Positions 9,285-20,757 of a stretch of 64,000 nt of DNA are shown piece after piece. Numbering within the stretch: position 1 is the first letter of the stretch; each line of letters opens with the position of its first letter. The position numbers and the translations under genes are program-made. Source of the DNA: Oreohelix idahoensis. Taxonomy: Eukaryota > Mollusca > Gastropoda > Stylommatophora > Oreohelicidae. The notes beneath the pieces were generated by a model. The model saw nothing but the letters and a program-made list of their open reading frames with translations, was not told the origin of the DNA and searched no databases. The stretch covers positions 86,487 through 150,486 of the forward strand of contig JAMPIV010006381.1 in assembly GCA_024509875.1 (NCBI GenBank), in the 5' to 3' direction.

Positions 9285-10426
9285 TTGTTCTGTCGATTGA
9301 TTATTGTTAAATCAGGTTTTATGGCATGTGTTTTAAATGAAGTGTTACTGCTGCCAAAAAGCGATGGTTTAACTATTATCTCTTTATTTATTGTTATGTC
9401 ACTCTTATTACTGTATGAGGATTTCAGTTTCTCATAAATAATGTCTACAGCTCTATTGTGCCTTTGTTGGTATAATGTTTGAAATTTGGTACATCCATTC
9501 AATAGATGTGACACTGTTTCGTATGGGTGGTTACATATTTTGCACATTTTCGTGTATGTCTGTGGATAGTATAGACGTAAAAGACTTTCGCATTCAAGCA
9601 ACTGTAACCTCGATCTCACAGCAAATGAAAGTATATTATCACTTAATTTAACATTAGATAGAAAACTAGATGACAATGAATGGTTTACACATTTCATTTC
9701 GCGCACTATTCTTCCTTGTGACAATTTACTTTTTAGTTCACTTAGAATTAGGTTAAGTTTATGTGATTTCAATCCAGAATAAAAAGCATTTGCTGACTTG
9801 TATGTTAGACTCACATCTTCATCTACGTCTAAATGTACAATGTAATGGCCACTGTCATCCACTTTCACACTCACTCCTTCACGCGCGCATTCTTCATTCA
9901 ATTCTACCCAAAATGATCTTGGCCAATTCACCTTCTATCTTTTAACTAGATGGTTCATTTCATTTAGCTCGTAACTTGCAAAGTTATTCCTATCTTCATC
10001 TACTTGATCTATTTTACGCTTTTTCAAATGTTTATCTAACGAGTTTATTGCTGCAGTTTTTACAAGACTATCATCACAATTAGCATACTAAGGAATGAAA
10101 TATGTCGAGAGTGGTATAATACAAAGGGGTTTGGTATGCCGAGGCCACCCTTCGATTTGGGACAAAAGAAATAGCTCCTTGTGGATGATTCATTTAGCGC
10201 TAGCCATGTTCTAACGTGTTGCACAATTTCATCTTCAATTTCTTTAAGTTGTTTTTCTGTGAAATGTATGTTAGAAAAAATAAAACATGAGAGGGCCGAA
10301 ACACATCGGGTTAATTAATGAGATCTTTGCTGATGTTGGTAGGGTAGCACAGCTTAATTTTGTTAAATTTGTCCTAAATTCTAATATAAGGCTGCTTGCT
10401 TGGAATTGGTCCGATGTATTATCAAT

Positions 10427-10435
<9 letters not shown>
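9285..10435 (-). pseudogene. RLE-type LINE coding segment (connection, CCHC and endonuclease start)
   Basis: The minus strand from about 10435 to 9285, with frameshifts upstream of 9931, gives the LINE segment between RT and endonuclease ([19 protein letters not shown], then CPKSKGGLGIPNPF). The open part from 9931 contains CKICNHPYETVSHLLNGC, an RH-N motif and IKPDLTIINRQN, where PD is the endonuclease dyad. The remainder of the endonuclease is at 5896-6187 beyond the RTE-like insertion. R2/R4/NeSL-like families share this arrangement; I cannot tell which. The 5' end abuts a microsatellite, so the RT domain is lost. Confidence 0.75.
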
Positions 10436-10868
<433 letters not shown>

Positions 10869-10961
<93 letters not shown>

Positions 10962-10966
10962 ATATA
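10869..10966. repeat. (TA)n microsatellite, distal part
   Basis: Continuation of the (TA)n tract on the other side of the SINE, with a few interruptions. Confidence 0.95.
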
Positions 10967-11637
10967 TTTGTGTCCAATTTCTTTCTACATAATATTACAA
11001 ACATATGTGCATTATTAAAATACAAAGTCAAATTGAAATACAGATAAAAGGGCATATACACTCGAACACACATATTTCTGCCAAAAGTGTTCTTTCACTA
11101 ACACAATAATAAACAAGCTAACACGTCATATACACATTCAAACATTAAAATGCCAAGTTAGGCAGTGCTGTGCGATTTTCCTGTCGCCCTACTGCGAAAT
11201 AATTTCCCACTGAATGTATAGGTATTAGAAATCGAAAATCAGCGTCAAAGACTTTCCACGAACACACCCGGGGATCTGTGGACAATAACAAATCTTGACA
11301 CCTTAATGACGTTTATAACTGTGGTCAACATGACCTCCCTGACTGAACTCTGGAAAATCTTCAATTGTAATAGTAGAAAATGAGTAGAAAAAAGAGTGAA
11401 TACAGGAATAGTAGAGTTCAAATGAATTATTTGACTCAGGACAAAGGGGCACTGTATATATGTATCATGTAGCTAACACTTGTGTGTTTTCAAATGAGAG
11501 TGTACACAACTCAAACTTGAGAGGAGAGGCGGAATGGGAAAGAGAGTATGAAAGGCTGAAAGCGGACAAACTGTTAGAATAGACAGAGAATGAGAGGGGG
11601 GGGGGGGGGGGGAGAAAGTGGGGAAGACAGAGTAGTT
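10967..11637. other. No gene seen; poly-G run
   Basis: Unique-looking sequence without a supported ORF. A 17-18 bp G run near 11596-11613 sits in a purine-rich stretch. Confidence 0.5.
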
Positions 11638-11641
11638 TTAA

Positions 11642-11747
11642 CTCTATAACTCCAGAGCAATGCTCTGAGCATTGCAAAATTCAACACGCTGTGCCAGAGT
11701 AATGCTCAGAGCATGACTAAAGTATTCTCGCTAATAAAAGTAGAAAC
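11642..11747. mobile_element. Diverged relative of the TTAA MITE
   Basis: Preceded by TTAA (11638-11641) and followed by TTAA (11748-11751). It begins CTCTATAACTCCAGAGCAATG and proceeds in parallel with the MITE at 3833: paired GCTCTGAGC-type motifs, then a TTCAACACGCTGTGCCA stretch resembling TTGACACCCGTGCCA. The right terminal repeat is poorly preserved, so this is an old or degraded copy. Confidence 0.6.
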
Positions 11748-11751
11748 TTAA

Positions 11752-12215
11752 CCATGTAATCAAATCCATGTTTTCTAAACCTAACCGAAACTTCCATTAG
11801 TGTTGTCCGATCATTTTATCGAAGGATTTTGAGCTGTTCACAGGTGTTATTTCTTTGTTCTCGAATTTATTTGCTAGTCAGGTGTGATCCAATTTTTTGA
11901 AAAATTTTTGTCTCAAGTTATATTCCTATTAGTTCTATGCCTTCTAGGTGAATGTCTGCGTCTAAAGCATTAAGTTTACTTGAAAATATACTGAAGCACA
12001 TTAAAAACGCACCACCTGTATAATCCAGGAACAGAGTGTGAAATGTAAATATAAGTGTTTTCAAGTTTACATATTTGGAATCTTTATTCATTTTCCTATG
12101 AATCCATGCTGGTCATTAATTTGTACATTTGATTGTTATGAAATTCATTGCATTCTGTGCAGGCAAGGGAGAAAACCAAAAATGCAACCAATAAAAAAAT
12201 TCATTCACACTATCC
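11752..12215. other. No gene; possible distal end of the Tc1 element
   Basis: TATACTGAAGCACATTAAAAAC near 11989 loosely resembles the inverted other flank of the Tc1-like element, so the transposon may extend to here. I see nothing else. Confidence 0.35.
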
Positions 12216-13225
12216 TCAGTATCTGGTATGTCCACCGTGTGCTTGCAAACAAGCTTGGCAGCGGCTCTGCATAGAACGCACAAGTCTCTGAAGGAAATTC
12301 CAGGAAATCAAGTCCCATTCACGTGTAAGAGCAGCTTCAAGCTGTTGCAGATTAGCTGGAGAACCTTGCCTGTAGACTCTGCATCCAAGCTCATCCCAAA
12401 GATGTTCTATAAGGGACATGTCTGGTGATAGGGCAGGTCAATCAATCGTCACAATGTTCTGCTGCTGTAGATATTGCTGCGTAATGCATGCGGTGTGCGC
12501 ATGTGCGTTATCTTGCTGGAGAAGCTGCAAGTCTGGATAATTTGTGAACGCAGGAGCAACCAATGCATCCAGAACCTTATCTCGATATGTCACAGCATTA
12601 ACATTTCCATGGAAGACGTGAAGAGGCAAGCGATGGTGAAAACTGAATCCTCCCCAAATGTGAATACTGCCACCTCCAAATCGGTTGTGCTGACGAACAC
12701 AGCAATCTGCAAAGCGCTCTCCACACCGTCGCCAAATCCGCATACGTCCATCAGCAAAGGATATGTTGAATCTGCTCTCGTCTGTGAATAGGACAGCATT
12801 CCACTGCAGTCTAGTCCATCTAGTTGCTCTGCCCATCGCAGGCGCTGCTGACGATGTCTGTGAGTCAAGTTTGGCCCAAAATAAGGTCGTCTTGCAGTAA
12901 GGCCTGTATCTCTGAGTCGTCGTATGACTGTCATTCGAGAGACTTGCCCACGTCTACCCACTATTGCTCTTGCTGTTTGACTTGCCGGGAGAGAACGATT
13001 CCTTAGGTGACTCAGCACAATATGACGATCTTGTGCAGGGGTAGTAACTCGTGGTTGGCCACTCCGAAGTCTATCCCGGGCACTGCCAGTGGTTCTGTAA
13101 CATTCATTGAGACGTACAATAGTGCTGTGGTGGCAATTCATCCTTCTGGCAATGGCCCGCAAGCTCATTCCGGTCTCCAACATACCAATGGCTCGTTGGC
13201 GGTCGTTTTCAGATAGTCGTGGCAT
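12216..13225 (-). pseudogene. Tc1/mariner-type transposase pseudogene
   Basis: Minus-strand DDE transposase. The N-terminal helix-turn-helix is intact from MPRLSENDRQRAIGML through SLRAIARRMNCHHSTIVRL to MTVIRRLRDTGLTARRP. A frameshift near 12830 moves the reading to a second frame carrying the first catalytic Asp (LFTDESRF) and the second (LQQDNAHAHTA). A TGA at a conserved tryptophan position near 12434 then interrupts the same frame before the glutamate block SLIEHLWDELG. A TATAAAAAGG motif lies just upstream of the start (about 13262-13271 on the opposite strand). Length and order fit a ~1.3-kb Tc1 element; clear terminal repeats were not found. Two lesions make it inactive. Confidence 0.9.
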
Positions 13226-13287
13226 TTCAAGTACATGTACTGGGTGTTTTGTCTCAACGGCCTTTTTATACCGAGTATACTGCCACA

Positions 13288-13563
13288 GGGAGCCACGGTA
13301 GCATATAGGTTAGTGCACTGGCTTCCTATCGCAGTGGTCTATGGTTCAATCCCCAGATGAGGTGGAAATTTTTTTAGGCCACAAACGGCTCCTGGGTCGA
13401 CCCAGCCTCAAATGGGTACCAGAGCAACTCTGGGAAGGTTAAGGTGGCCGGCATGATGCCGACCAAATCACCCCTAGTGTGCCGACGGTCAAGATAATAT
13501 GGGCCTAACACCATATTCCCAATATGCCTCAGTGGGCGTGTAACGGGTTCCTTTACCTTTTTT
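13288..13563 (+). mobile_element. SINE family 1, copy with clear target duplication
   Basis: Same head, core and tail as the copy at 10592. ATACTGCCACA occurs directly before it (13277-13287) and after it (13564-13574), an 11-bp target duplication typical of LINE-mediated insertion. It landed next to the Tc1-like pseudogene. The B box is intact (GGTTCAATCCC). Confidence 0.92.
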
Positions 13564-13574
13564 ATACTGCCACA

Positions 13575-15724
13575 ATGCGTACACATTTTCAGGGTCATAG
13601 CTGTTGGGAATCGTGTTGCACATGTAACTTTCATTGTTTTCATGTAGTCTGTATACAAACCCGTGGGCTGAATCATGCACTTTCCATTTCAGCAGCCAGA
13701 TTGGCTGGTTAATCAGGATAAGCCCATTGTCATCCTGCCAGTTTTCAAGCTCCTCACCTCTCCTGTCCACGTGATCTTAGCACCAGCTCGGTGAGTGGCT
13801 GTTGAAGTCTCCGCACACAATCAGTCTTTCTTTTCCTGGGATTGTGTCTAGTGCCAGAGGGCATTCGCTTGGACAGTAGTAGTTGAGCAGGTGGAATTCT
13901 GCACTTTCTGTCCTGAAATGAAGCATCTGGTATTCTGCTCCCTCCATATATGTTTCAAGCTGACATGTACTGATGTTATTCTTCATGAGAGTCAGTATTT
14001 CACCCTTTCGCCTGTCTTTTCGGTCAGATTGATAGCACTGAAAGCCTCTGAATTTGAAGGCTATGTCTTGGTTGAGGTGGGTTTCTTGCAAGCAGCATAC
14101 ATTTACTTGCTCTTCATTTAAGATATATTCGAGCTCTAATTTTTTGCTGTAGCCATCTTTTTTATTGTTGATGCCTTCAGCATTCCAGTGCATTATTTTA
14201 AATGGTCTTTGCTTTGCTTGGCCAGTAGCTCTATTCTCATGCCTCCTGGCTCCATGGGGCAACTGAGAAGGACTTCCAGTTGTAAGGGTTGGGCCCTTCT
14301 GAGGCAGAGGGCACGGCACTGCACCTGCCTGGGTGTCCGTCACAGGGCGAGTGCCATAACGTTTTGTAGATATATCTACAATAAATCCACTTCAGATAGA
14401 GTCAAATTAATCTTGACCCATCACCCTCACAGTACTGCTGTCAAACAGATTCTTTTTCGCCACCTCCCTATCCTCCAAGCAGAGCCTGCGACCCAAGAAG
14501 TATTCGGTGAAGCCCCTTTGGTGGCATATAGACACGACAAGAACTTGAAGGATCTTCTTGTTCACAGCCGTCTCCCAAAGGAGAAGGCACTCACTTTGGC
14601 ACATTACCCTGTGGTCGGACACGATGCAACACGTGCAAGTATGTCATCTCAACCTAGAAGGTGTCCTTTCCTAAGGCTACGTACACCATCACTAGTAGCT
14701 TCACGTGTGAATCACGTAATGTCATTTATACGATCATATGTAAACGTTGCTGCAAAACCTATATTGGCCAAACAGGCAAACAACTTGGGGACAGATTCAG
14801 CCACCACTTAAATGACGTCTCTCAGCAAAAGTCCACACCAGTTGCCACACACTTCAATGGTCCTGACCACCATGGTCCCATCGACATCCAGGTCACTGCG
14901 ATCTGATCCTGCTCCTCTGACACTGCCAGCCGAGAACAGCTTGAGAACCGTCTTATCCACCGCATGGGGTGTCTAAAACCAGCCGGTCTCAACACTTTCC
15001 ACACCTTTGTCTGAGGTCACCCTTTCCTCTCTTGCTCTATTTTGACTCTTTCCACTCTTATCCTATTCTTCTATTTTTATGCCATCCTCCATAATATGTA
15101 TGGATATACACGGTTTCTAATTTGTCTTGATTATTTATTCCATATTCATTTATCTCCCACTCATTCTGTCCTCTTCTATTTCCAGTCCCCACTTTTATTA
15201 CGTTTGGGTAGTTTTTTGTTCAGTTTCATTTTTTAGTTTTTAGTTTCTTAGTATGTATTGTGTACATCCGGGGGCAGAAGTCACTTCCTTTTCAGCTAGC
15301 GTCCATCAGATAGTGATAGGATTCCAATGCTTCGCCTTCATGGAAGTACCTAGGTTTTATTTTTATATTTCTTTAGTTCTTATGTCTCCTATCTAGCCTT
15401 CACTTTCTTTCTTTTCCTGATGAAGGCCTTGTGGCCGTAATGTAGACTACTTTCTTTGTCTTTTGTCATCGTAAGACGAATCACCTTTTTTCGATTTTTT
15501 TTCAAACCCATCCTTTGTAGATATAGGCATATTTCCATTGCGCGTGGCATCCTGATTGCTGTGGTGCACCTCTTGGCTGGTTGCCTCCATCTTCAGCACC
15601 TTGACTTGCTAGGGCAGACTGGTCTTGCTCGAGTGTAGGAGTGCCTGGCCAGTCTTTGTTTTTCGGCCGCTGGTGGCTGTACTTGAGCCTCATCCCCACA
15701 TCAAGGAACTGGCCTTGATGAGGT
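13575..15724 (-). pseudogene. LINE endonuclease fragment, split by a Penelope-like element
   Basis: Minus-strand frame 13777-14343 carries the APE endonuclease of a LINE: FKIMHWNAEGINNKK, VCCLQETHLNQ and LIVCGDFNSHSPSWC, continuing after a stop as RRGEELENWQDDNGLILIN. After about 13700 the similarity ends, so the 3' part with RT is missing. Upstream sequence resumes at 15526-15700 beyond the Penelope-like insertion (14375-15513); the two sides meet at the 12-bp duplication TTTGTAGATATA. The upstream part encodes a proline- and glutamine-rich stretch that may be the end of ORF1. Nature and clade beyond 'APE-type LINE' are uncertain. The boundary with the next LINE at about 15725 is approximate. 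Confidence 0.7.
14375..15513 (+). mobile_element. 5'-truncated Penelope-like element with GIY-YIG endonuclease
   Basis: Plus-strand frames read LILTHHPHSTAVKQILFRH, then RHDKNLKDLLVHSRLP, and, after a frameshift, the GIY-YIG endonuclease CKRCCKTYIGQTGKQLGDRF with VATHFNG and, after a TGA at 14904, REQLENRLIHRMGCLKPAGLN near the end (coding similarity ends about 15013). This order is that of Penelope-like retroelements, which pair RT with a GIY-YIG nuclease. The RT domain itself is missing. TTTGTAGATATA is duplicated at 14363-14374 and 15514-15525. The 3' part holds CCTGATGAAGGCC near 15417, a phrase often seen near Penelope ends. The stop and frameshift show it is dead. Confidence 0.85.
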
Positions 15725-16318
15725 GATCTCCGCTATCATCCTTCTCCTGACTGATAGGCTTCTCGACTTCTTAGGTTTGAAGCTCATTCTGCACCAGCTG
15801 ACTAGTTCAACCAGGCATGCAAACATTCTCTGGGCCTGGTGTTTATCTGATGTCAGAAGTGTTGTGTCATTCATGAATGCTTTGAGCGGTGGCATGTGAC
15901 ACATTCCACTGAGCTTTGGACCTATCACAATTCCTTCAGCCGCACTGAGGATTACCTGCATAGCAAACACAAATAGTATTGGAGAGATGGTACATCCCAT
16001 CACAATTTCAACTTGTAGGTCAATCCACTTCGTTGTGTACTCTCTGGTTAAAAATCTGACAGAGAACCCTGCAAAATAAAGCTTCAGCATGCTGCAATTT
16101 CTTGTGGAACATGGTACATTTCCAGGGCCTGCCACAACGTCTGGTGCAAAACAGATCGATAAGCATTTGCTAGACCCAACCAGATTACATGGAGATTTGT
16201 TCTGTCAGACTTTGCCTTTTGAATTGCTTCCCAGATCATTGTAGCATGCTCTAGACACCCTGGTGTACATGGGATACCTCATTTCCGGACGGTGGTATCA
16301 ATGTACCCATTTTCCAGG
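15725..16318 (-). pseudogene. 'ANAYGS'-type LINE RT, segment after the nested insertion
   Basis: Minus strand: HATMIWEAIQKAKSD, then the motif A region LANAY, KLYFAGFSVRF, motif B GCTISPILF, a damaged motif C (FMNDTT instead of FMDDTT), and FKPKKSRSLSV. A closely related copy at 60509-64000 has the same blocks. The sequence breaks at 16318 directly after a segment reading NGYIDTTV, and the missing upstream part (ending AKRLTTYL) is found at 35985-36290. The break is caused by the CR1-like LINE and everything nested in it. Mutated catalytic Asp and frameshifts make it inactive. Confidence 0.85.
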
Positions 16319-16910
16319 AATGAACGAACGAACTTTATTTTCGAAGGGTTAAGAATTGGGCGCGCAGGCCCGTCTAACATTCTGCCCTTTCACTCTCATT
16401 AATCTTGCATACTATATCCTTTTATTCCCACATATTACTTTAAGCATTAATTTAAAGGCATGCAACATTATAAAGTTAACATAACAGCATTCATTTACAG
16501 TATACAATCATAATAAAAAATGAGTAGGTTTTTTTTTTTTTTTACAAGATAGTGACTGAAGAAAAATAATAATAATAAAAATAAAATAATATAAACAAAA
16601 CAATAAATAAATAAGTTATGTATACCGACACTCACTTATGCGGTCAAAACGTCTAATCTGTAGTATTTTTGAATGTGTCATCAATCCTCAATACAAAAAT
16701 TACAAAAACACATTCTCGCTTACATCCATACATTCTTGGCGGAAATTGAAATAATAATAATAACACTTTCTTGCGCACTTCTGTAGCAGAAAAAGTCTTT
16801 CAGCAGTTTAAAAAAAATTATATCTGCATGTACATGACCCATTTAAGCAAACGGAAACATTCACATCTCTACAGTACAGTGGTATGCGGGTACATTCTCA
16901 CATACATTAC
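16319..16910 (-). mobile_element. 3' UTR and tail of the CR1-like LINE (distal part)
   Basis: Read on the minus strand, this is non-coding sequence ending in GAAAATAAAGTTCGTTCGTTC, an AATAAA-containing terminus with a short (TTCG)n tail, as in CR1/L2-type LINEs. The remainder, including the ORF, is at 34487-35984; the two halves are separated by element A and joined by its ATTAC duplication. Confidence 0.85.
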
Positions 16911-19309
16911 TGTCGTGAAATATTCTAATCCACATATATAAATTAAAACGTAAATATAAAGCCTAACAAATAACTTCAATAAAAGGAAAGAAGAATGGTA
17001 AAGAACAGTGCTGTCACAATGACTGTACTCGAAATCCCCCTTGTTTTCTCCTTCGTCTACAAATTGTAACGTTTCACGTTGATAGTAAAAGCCTACTGCT
17101 TTAATACCCGCCTTCTACGATAAAACGTGTACTGCCTTTCTAAGAAAAACCTTGAGATACGCAGCTGACCTAGATTTAAAATTCCATTCATGTCATTTTA
17201 TACACTACGTTACCAAAAACGAAAGACAGATGGACTAAAGATAGAAAGAATGGGAGGGGCTGAACGCAGGCAATACTACCACAGTCGCGCGATACACAAT
17301 TGCTGCCATCACGCGTGTAAGGCCACATGCACTAGCTTTTTTTCAAATCGACAGTGAAAAAAAAAACACTACCCATACCAGAGTTAGGTTTTAAAATCCT
17401 GAAAAACGCTTATTAGGAAATATGACATTATACTGGTTTACGTTTGAAAACATTACAGTACCCAGACACCACATCGTTTTCGAAGTAAACAGGAGGTAGA
17501 AGAAAGTGCATATTTTGAACACAGCCACTTAGCTCCTTTAAATTTGTATATTTGGGTTCCTTAGGACTTGCTGACAAAAAATATGTTAAACGTTACGCAA
17601 ATAGTCTAGGAATTACCAAAGTATAGCCAAAAGAAATAGTGAGGGATGTCAGACAACACCCAAATCAGAATCGCTCAGTGGCAGATTTTCACCCCACCAT
17701 TGTACGGGAAATAGGCTGACATGTTACCTCCTATTTGATTGGCGGAAAATAAATGTAAGGCTAAACACGATTAGTCGGACTATAAATACTACTTCTTTGT
17801 TGTTAGGGGAAACGTGAGTAGGAGTACTTTTTTGAAAAGCTGTGTAAACATGGCATGATTGGTTAGACCTGCCAATATAGTCAATTAGAGGCGTCAGGTC
17901 AACACCACATTTGCAAATAAACTTACTACAGAATCAGTGCGTTGAGCGCCAGTGCATATTTTTCTAAATAAAAGCCTGGGACATCGGCAGATCGAAATTG
18001 TGCTATATTCAGTGCCGGTCAACGTAATTCTGTATTATTTCCATGAATTGTGGTAAGCTTGAAATATTTGATATCTTTTAATGAAAATTGAATGTAAATT
18101 GATAATTTATGTCTGTATATATGTGTGGTTCAGTAGCGAACATGAGGTAAAGCCTATATAATGCTCCAGCCTGAACAGAAGGTGTCGGAGGAAAGTAAAA
18201 CTACATGGAATTGCCAAACAGTACACTGACACCTATATTATTGACTAGAAAGAAATAATGCTGGAATTGCAGAGGCGTAATAACCATTAGGGAGGAATAT
18301 ACTGGTGAAAATTGTTTCAGATGAAGATAGCAGTTGGCCTACCGCTCTGAACTCAGTGTTTGTTATGTATTGTGCTCAGTGTAGAAATAGAGTATAAATT
18401 AGTTCTGAAGTAGGAGGTACAACCTTCTTGTTTCAGGGACCGTGGTCCAAAAGTTATTGAAGCAGCACCTGGTCAGAGCTTTGCTGAATCCAGAGGCGGA
18501 CAGCATACTCCTTGGTCCATATAGCAAACAGTGAGGTGTCTCCAGAACACAGGGGAGCAATCGAGCAGAGGAGTCTTTTCCTGCCGACATCACGAAAGAT
18601 AAGACTATGTGGCCAGCGGAGCTCAACATTATGTAACCCCATCTTAAACTGACATTGTATAAAAATAAGAGGGGAAATTAATTGTTTTAATGCCAGGAAC
18701 TGAGAACATCTCCAATACTAGTTCCAACAGAAACAAACACTTGAAGTCATGATGACAAATAACAACATAGCTTGAAAAAACAAAACCAGTATTACCTCAT
18801 AGTACCACTACACAACTGACACACATAAGATAATGTTAATAAAATATGTCACTACAAGATTCATATTGATAAATTCTGTACATATAACTTGTAATTAAAA
18901 TTGATTGTGATTCCTGGTTCACTTTGTATTTGAATCAGGACACATATATATTAGTGACAGTAATTAATACATATTTATATTTGAAAATTTACCAGTGCCT
19001 CATTTAAGAATAGTCTTATAGAGTGTTAAATATGTGTGAGTGTCACAGTGTTGTCACGTGTGGTGGAATAAATTAAATTGTTTATCTGTCTGTTGTTGTT
19101 GTGACTTACACTTCATCATATACATACCCTAGACATTCAACGTAGTCATCACAATATTCCAGAATAATTCTGACTGAGGTATAAATATGTGGTAGCAAGT
19201 AAGGTCATCTGTAATACACTACCCTTATTAGATACAGATACCTTCACAGCTGATCTCAGTCAGTACACTAAGTCCCCTATAAATATTTATAATATCCCAC
19301 TTTACCACA
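16911..19309 (+). repeat. 5' LTR of Gypsy element A (2,399 bp)
   Basis: Starts TGTCGTGAAATATT and ends TTTACCACA (TG...CA). ATTAC precedes it (16906-16910) and follows the 3' LTR (34487-34491). The 3' copy, once element B is subtracted, is also 2,399 bp; I counted about ten substitutions between them by eye. At 2.4 kb it is long for a Gypsy LTR. I found no convincing gene inside; short antisense frames recur in both copies simply because the LTRs are duplicates. Confidence 0.95.
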
Positions 19310-19314
19310 TATAT

Positions 19315-19332
19315 TGGGGGCTCGTCCGGGAT
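19315..19332 (+). promoter_or_regulatory. Primer-binding site, tRNA-Pro type (element A)
   Basis: TGGGGGCTCGTCCGGGAT, five bases after the 5' LTR. This is the 18-nt sequence used by murine leukaemia virus-type retroviruses to bind the 3' end of tRNA-Pro, so minus-strand DNA synthesis here should be primed by tRNA-Pro. Confidence 0.9.
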
Positions 19333-19479
19333 ATTGAACTTTCTCCTGTTATAGATATTGGGAATAAAAAGAATTAAAAGGTATCCTTGGGTGGAAATAA
19401 ATAACGTTGAGCTCTCAGTGCCTGTAGTGTCCTTAGATAATTATTGATAGATTGAATTGTTACATTTACATGTTAGACA

Positions 19480-20757
19480 ATGGCCGACTTGGCAAAATTT
19501 CGATCTGCTGCTGTACAGACTGCGAAAGAGTTAGGAATGGACGGGCAAATTATGATTGCTTATGTCACGGCGGAATGTGACAAATATATTGAACGGGAAG
19601 AAAGAAGATTAGAAAAAGAGGCCGAAAGAAAATTAGAATCTGAAAGGTTGGCCGAAGATAAGAGGTTAGAGGCTGAAAAAGAAATTAAGAGGTTGCAGAT
19701 TGAGGCTGACAAAGAGGCTAAGAAATTGGAGGCAGAAAGAGAAGAGAAGAAATTAGCTGCAGAAAGGGAAGACAAGAGATTAGCTGCAGAGAGGGAAGCA
19801 GAAAAGGAGGAGAAGAGATTACAAAGGGAACATGAGTTACGACTAAGGGAGTTTGAGTTTCAAGGCCATGCTCCTGAAAATGGTGCCAGTCCTTTTGCCT
19901 CTGATGCCACTGCTAGCCAGGGAGCCTCAACCTCAGCTATGAACTTTCATTTAGATCATTTTGTTGAGAAAGACGATGATATTGAGAGCTATCTAAATAG
20001 ATATGAACTATTGGCTACCACATATGGGTTAGAGAGAGAAAGGTGGAGCTTAAAGTTATCTCAAGGTCTTCGTGGGGCAGCTTATGAAGTTTTTGCCAAA
20101 ATGAGCAGAGGTGATCAGGAAAATTATGACATGCTAAAGCAGGCTCTTTTGTTAAGATATGAAAAGAACGCAGAATTTTATAGGAAAAAATTTAGGAATG
20201 CTAAACTACTGTCAGGTGAAACCTATCACCAGTTCTCTGCACGGTTAGAGACATACTTGGAGAAATGGACTTCTCTGGGGAAAACCCAAGATCTTAAGGA
20301 AATGGTCCTTATAGAACAATTAAGAGAGTCCATGGCTCCAGACCTGAGAAAGTTTCTCATGGAACAAGGTGCAGAGAGGCTGGGTGAGTTGCTAAATGTT
20401 GCTGAAAGGTATCAAGCAGCTCAGGCAGAAGTATCAGGTAATAAGAAGAAACAGGTGGATAATTTTAGGGCACCACAGAACTTTAATAAATTTGATCCTA
20501 GAGATCAAAACAAAGGTAAGCACCAATTTGATAGGCCACGGTATGACAATAAAAATAAAACCCACAATTCGATGAAAGGAAATATGATGAAAGAAAATCT
20601 TTCAACCAAGGGAAAAGGTGGTGTAAAAATTGTCAGATGGACAATCATGACACTGACCGTTGCAGAAGGAAACCTGTGTATATGGCCACCCTTCAGGTCA
20701 GGTCGACCTCAAGACAGGAGGAGGATATTATGTTGGATACCACTCCAGAAGAGATGA
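19480..20757 (+). CDS. Gag of element A
   Basis: 425-codon frame starting ATGGCC. Residues about 30-130 are an almost pure Lys/Glu/Arg coiled-coil segment (repeats like AEREEKKLA). A capsid-like region follows: DHFVEKDDDIESYLNRYELL, WSLKLSQGLRG, YHQFSARLETYLEKW and ERLGELLNVAERYQAAQAEV, resembling the SCAN-like fold of retroelement Gag. It is very similar to the N-terminus of B. Near 20560 an indel in an A-rich run shifts the frame, so the CCHC knuckle (CxxCxxxxHxxxxC: CKNCQMDNHDTDRC) lies in another frame at about 20617-20660 and the last ~50 codons of this frame are off-register. Whether this shift is a mutation or programmed frameshifting cannot be decided from sequence. The capsid part is intact. 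Confidence 0.88.
   Translation: MADLAKFRSAAVQTAKELGMDGQIMIAYVTAECDKYIEREERRLEKEAERKLESERLAEDKRLEAEKEIKRLQIEADKEAKKLEAEREEKKLAAEREDKRLAAEREAEKEEKRLQREHELRLREFEFQGHAPENGASPFASDATASQGASTSAMNFHLDHFVEKDDDIESYLNRYELLATTYGLERERWSLKLSQGLRGAAYEVFAKMSRGDQENYDMLKQALLLRYEKNAEFYRKKFRNAKLLSGETYHQFSARLETYLEKWTSLGKTQDLKEMVLIEQLRESMAPDLRKFLMEQGAERLGELLNVAERYQAAQAEVSGNKKKQVDNFRAPQNFNKFDPRDQNKGKHQFDRPRYDNKNKTHNSMKGNMMKENLSTKGKGGVKIVRWTIMTLTVAEGNLCIWPPFRSGRPQDRRRILCWIPLQKR

Noticed and set aside
11596..11613. G-quadruplex-forming regulatory site
   Set aside because: A single uninterrupted G-run; it may be a length-variable homopolymer or sequencing artefact, and no gene is near.
13489..13770. Continuation of the LINE endonuclease frame toward 13489 as a new domain
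   Set aside because: Below about 13700 the frame no longer resembles any LINE and then runs through a SINE; it is a chance open frame.
20550..20640. Programmed frameshift between gag and the CCHC knuckle in element A
   Set aside because: The relative B has Gag and Pol in one frame, the shift lies in an A-rich run, and A is defective elsewhere, so a simple indel is more likely.
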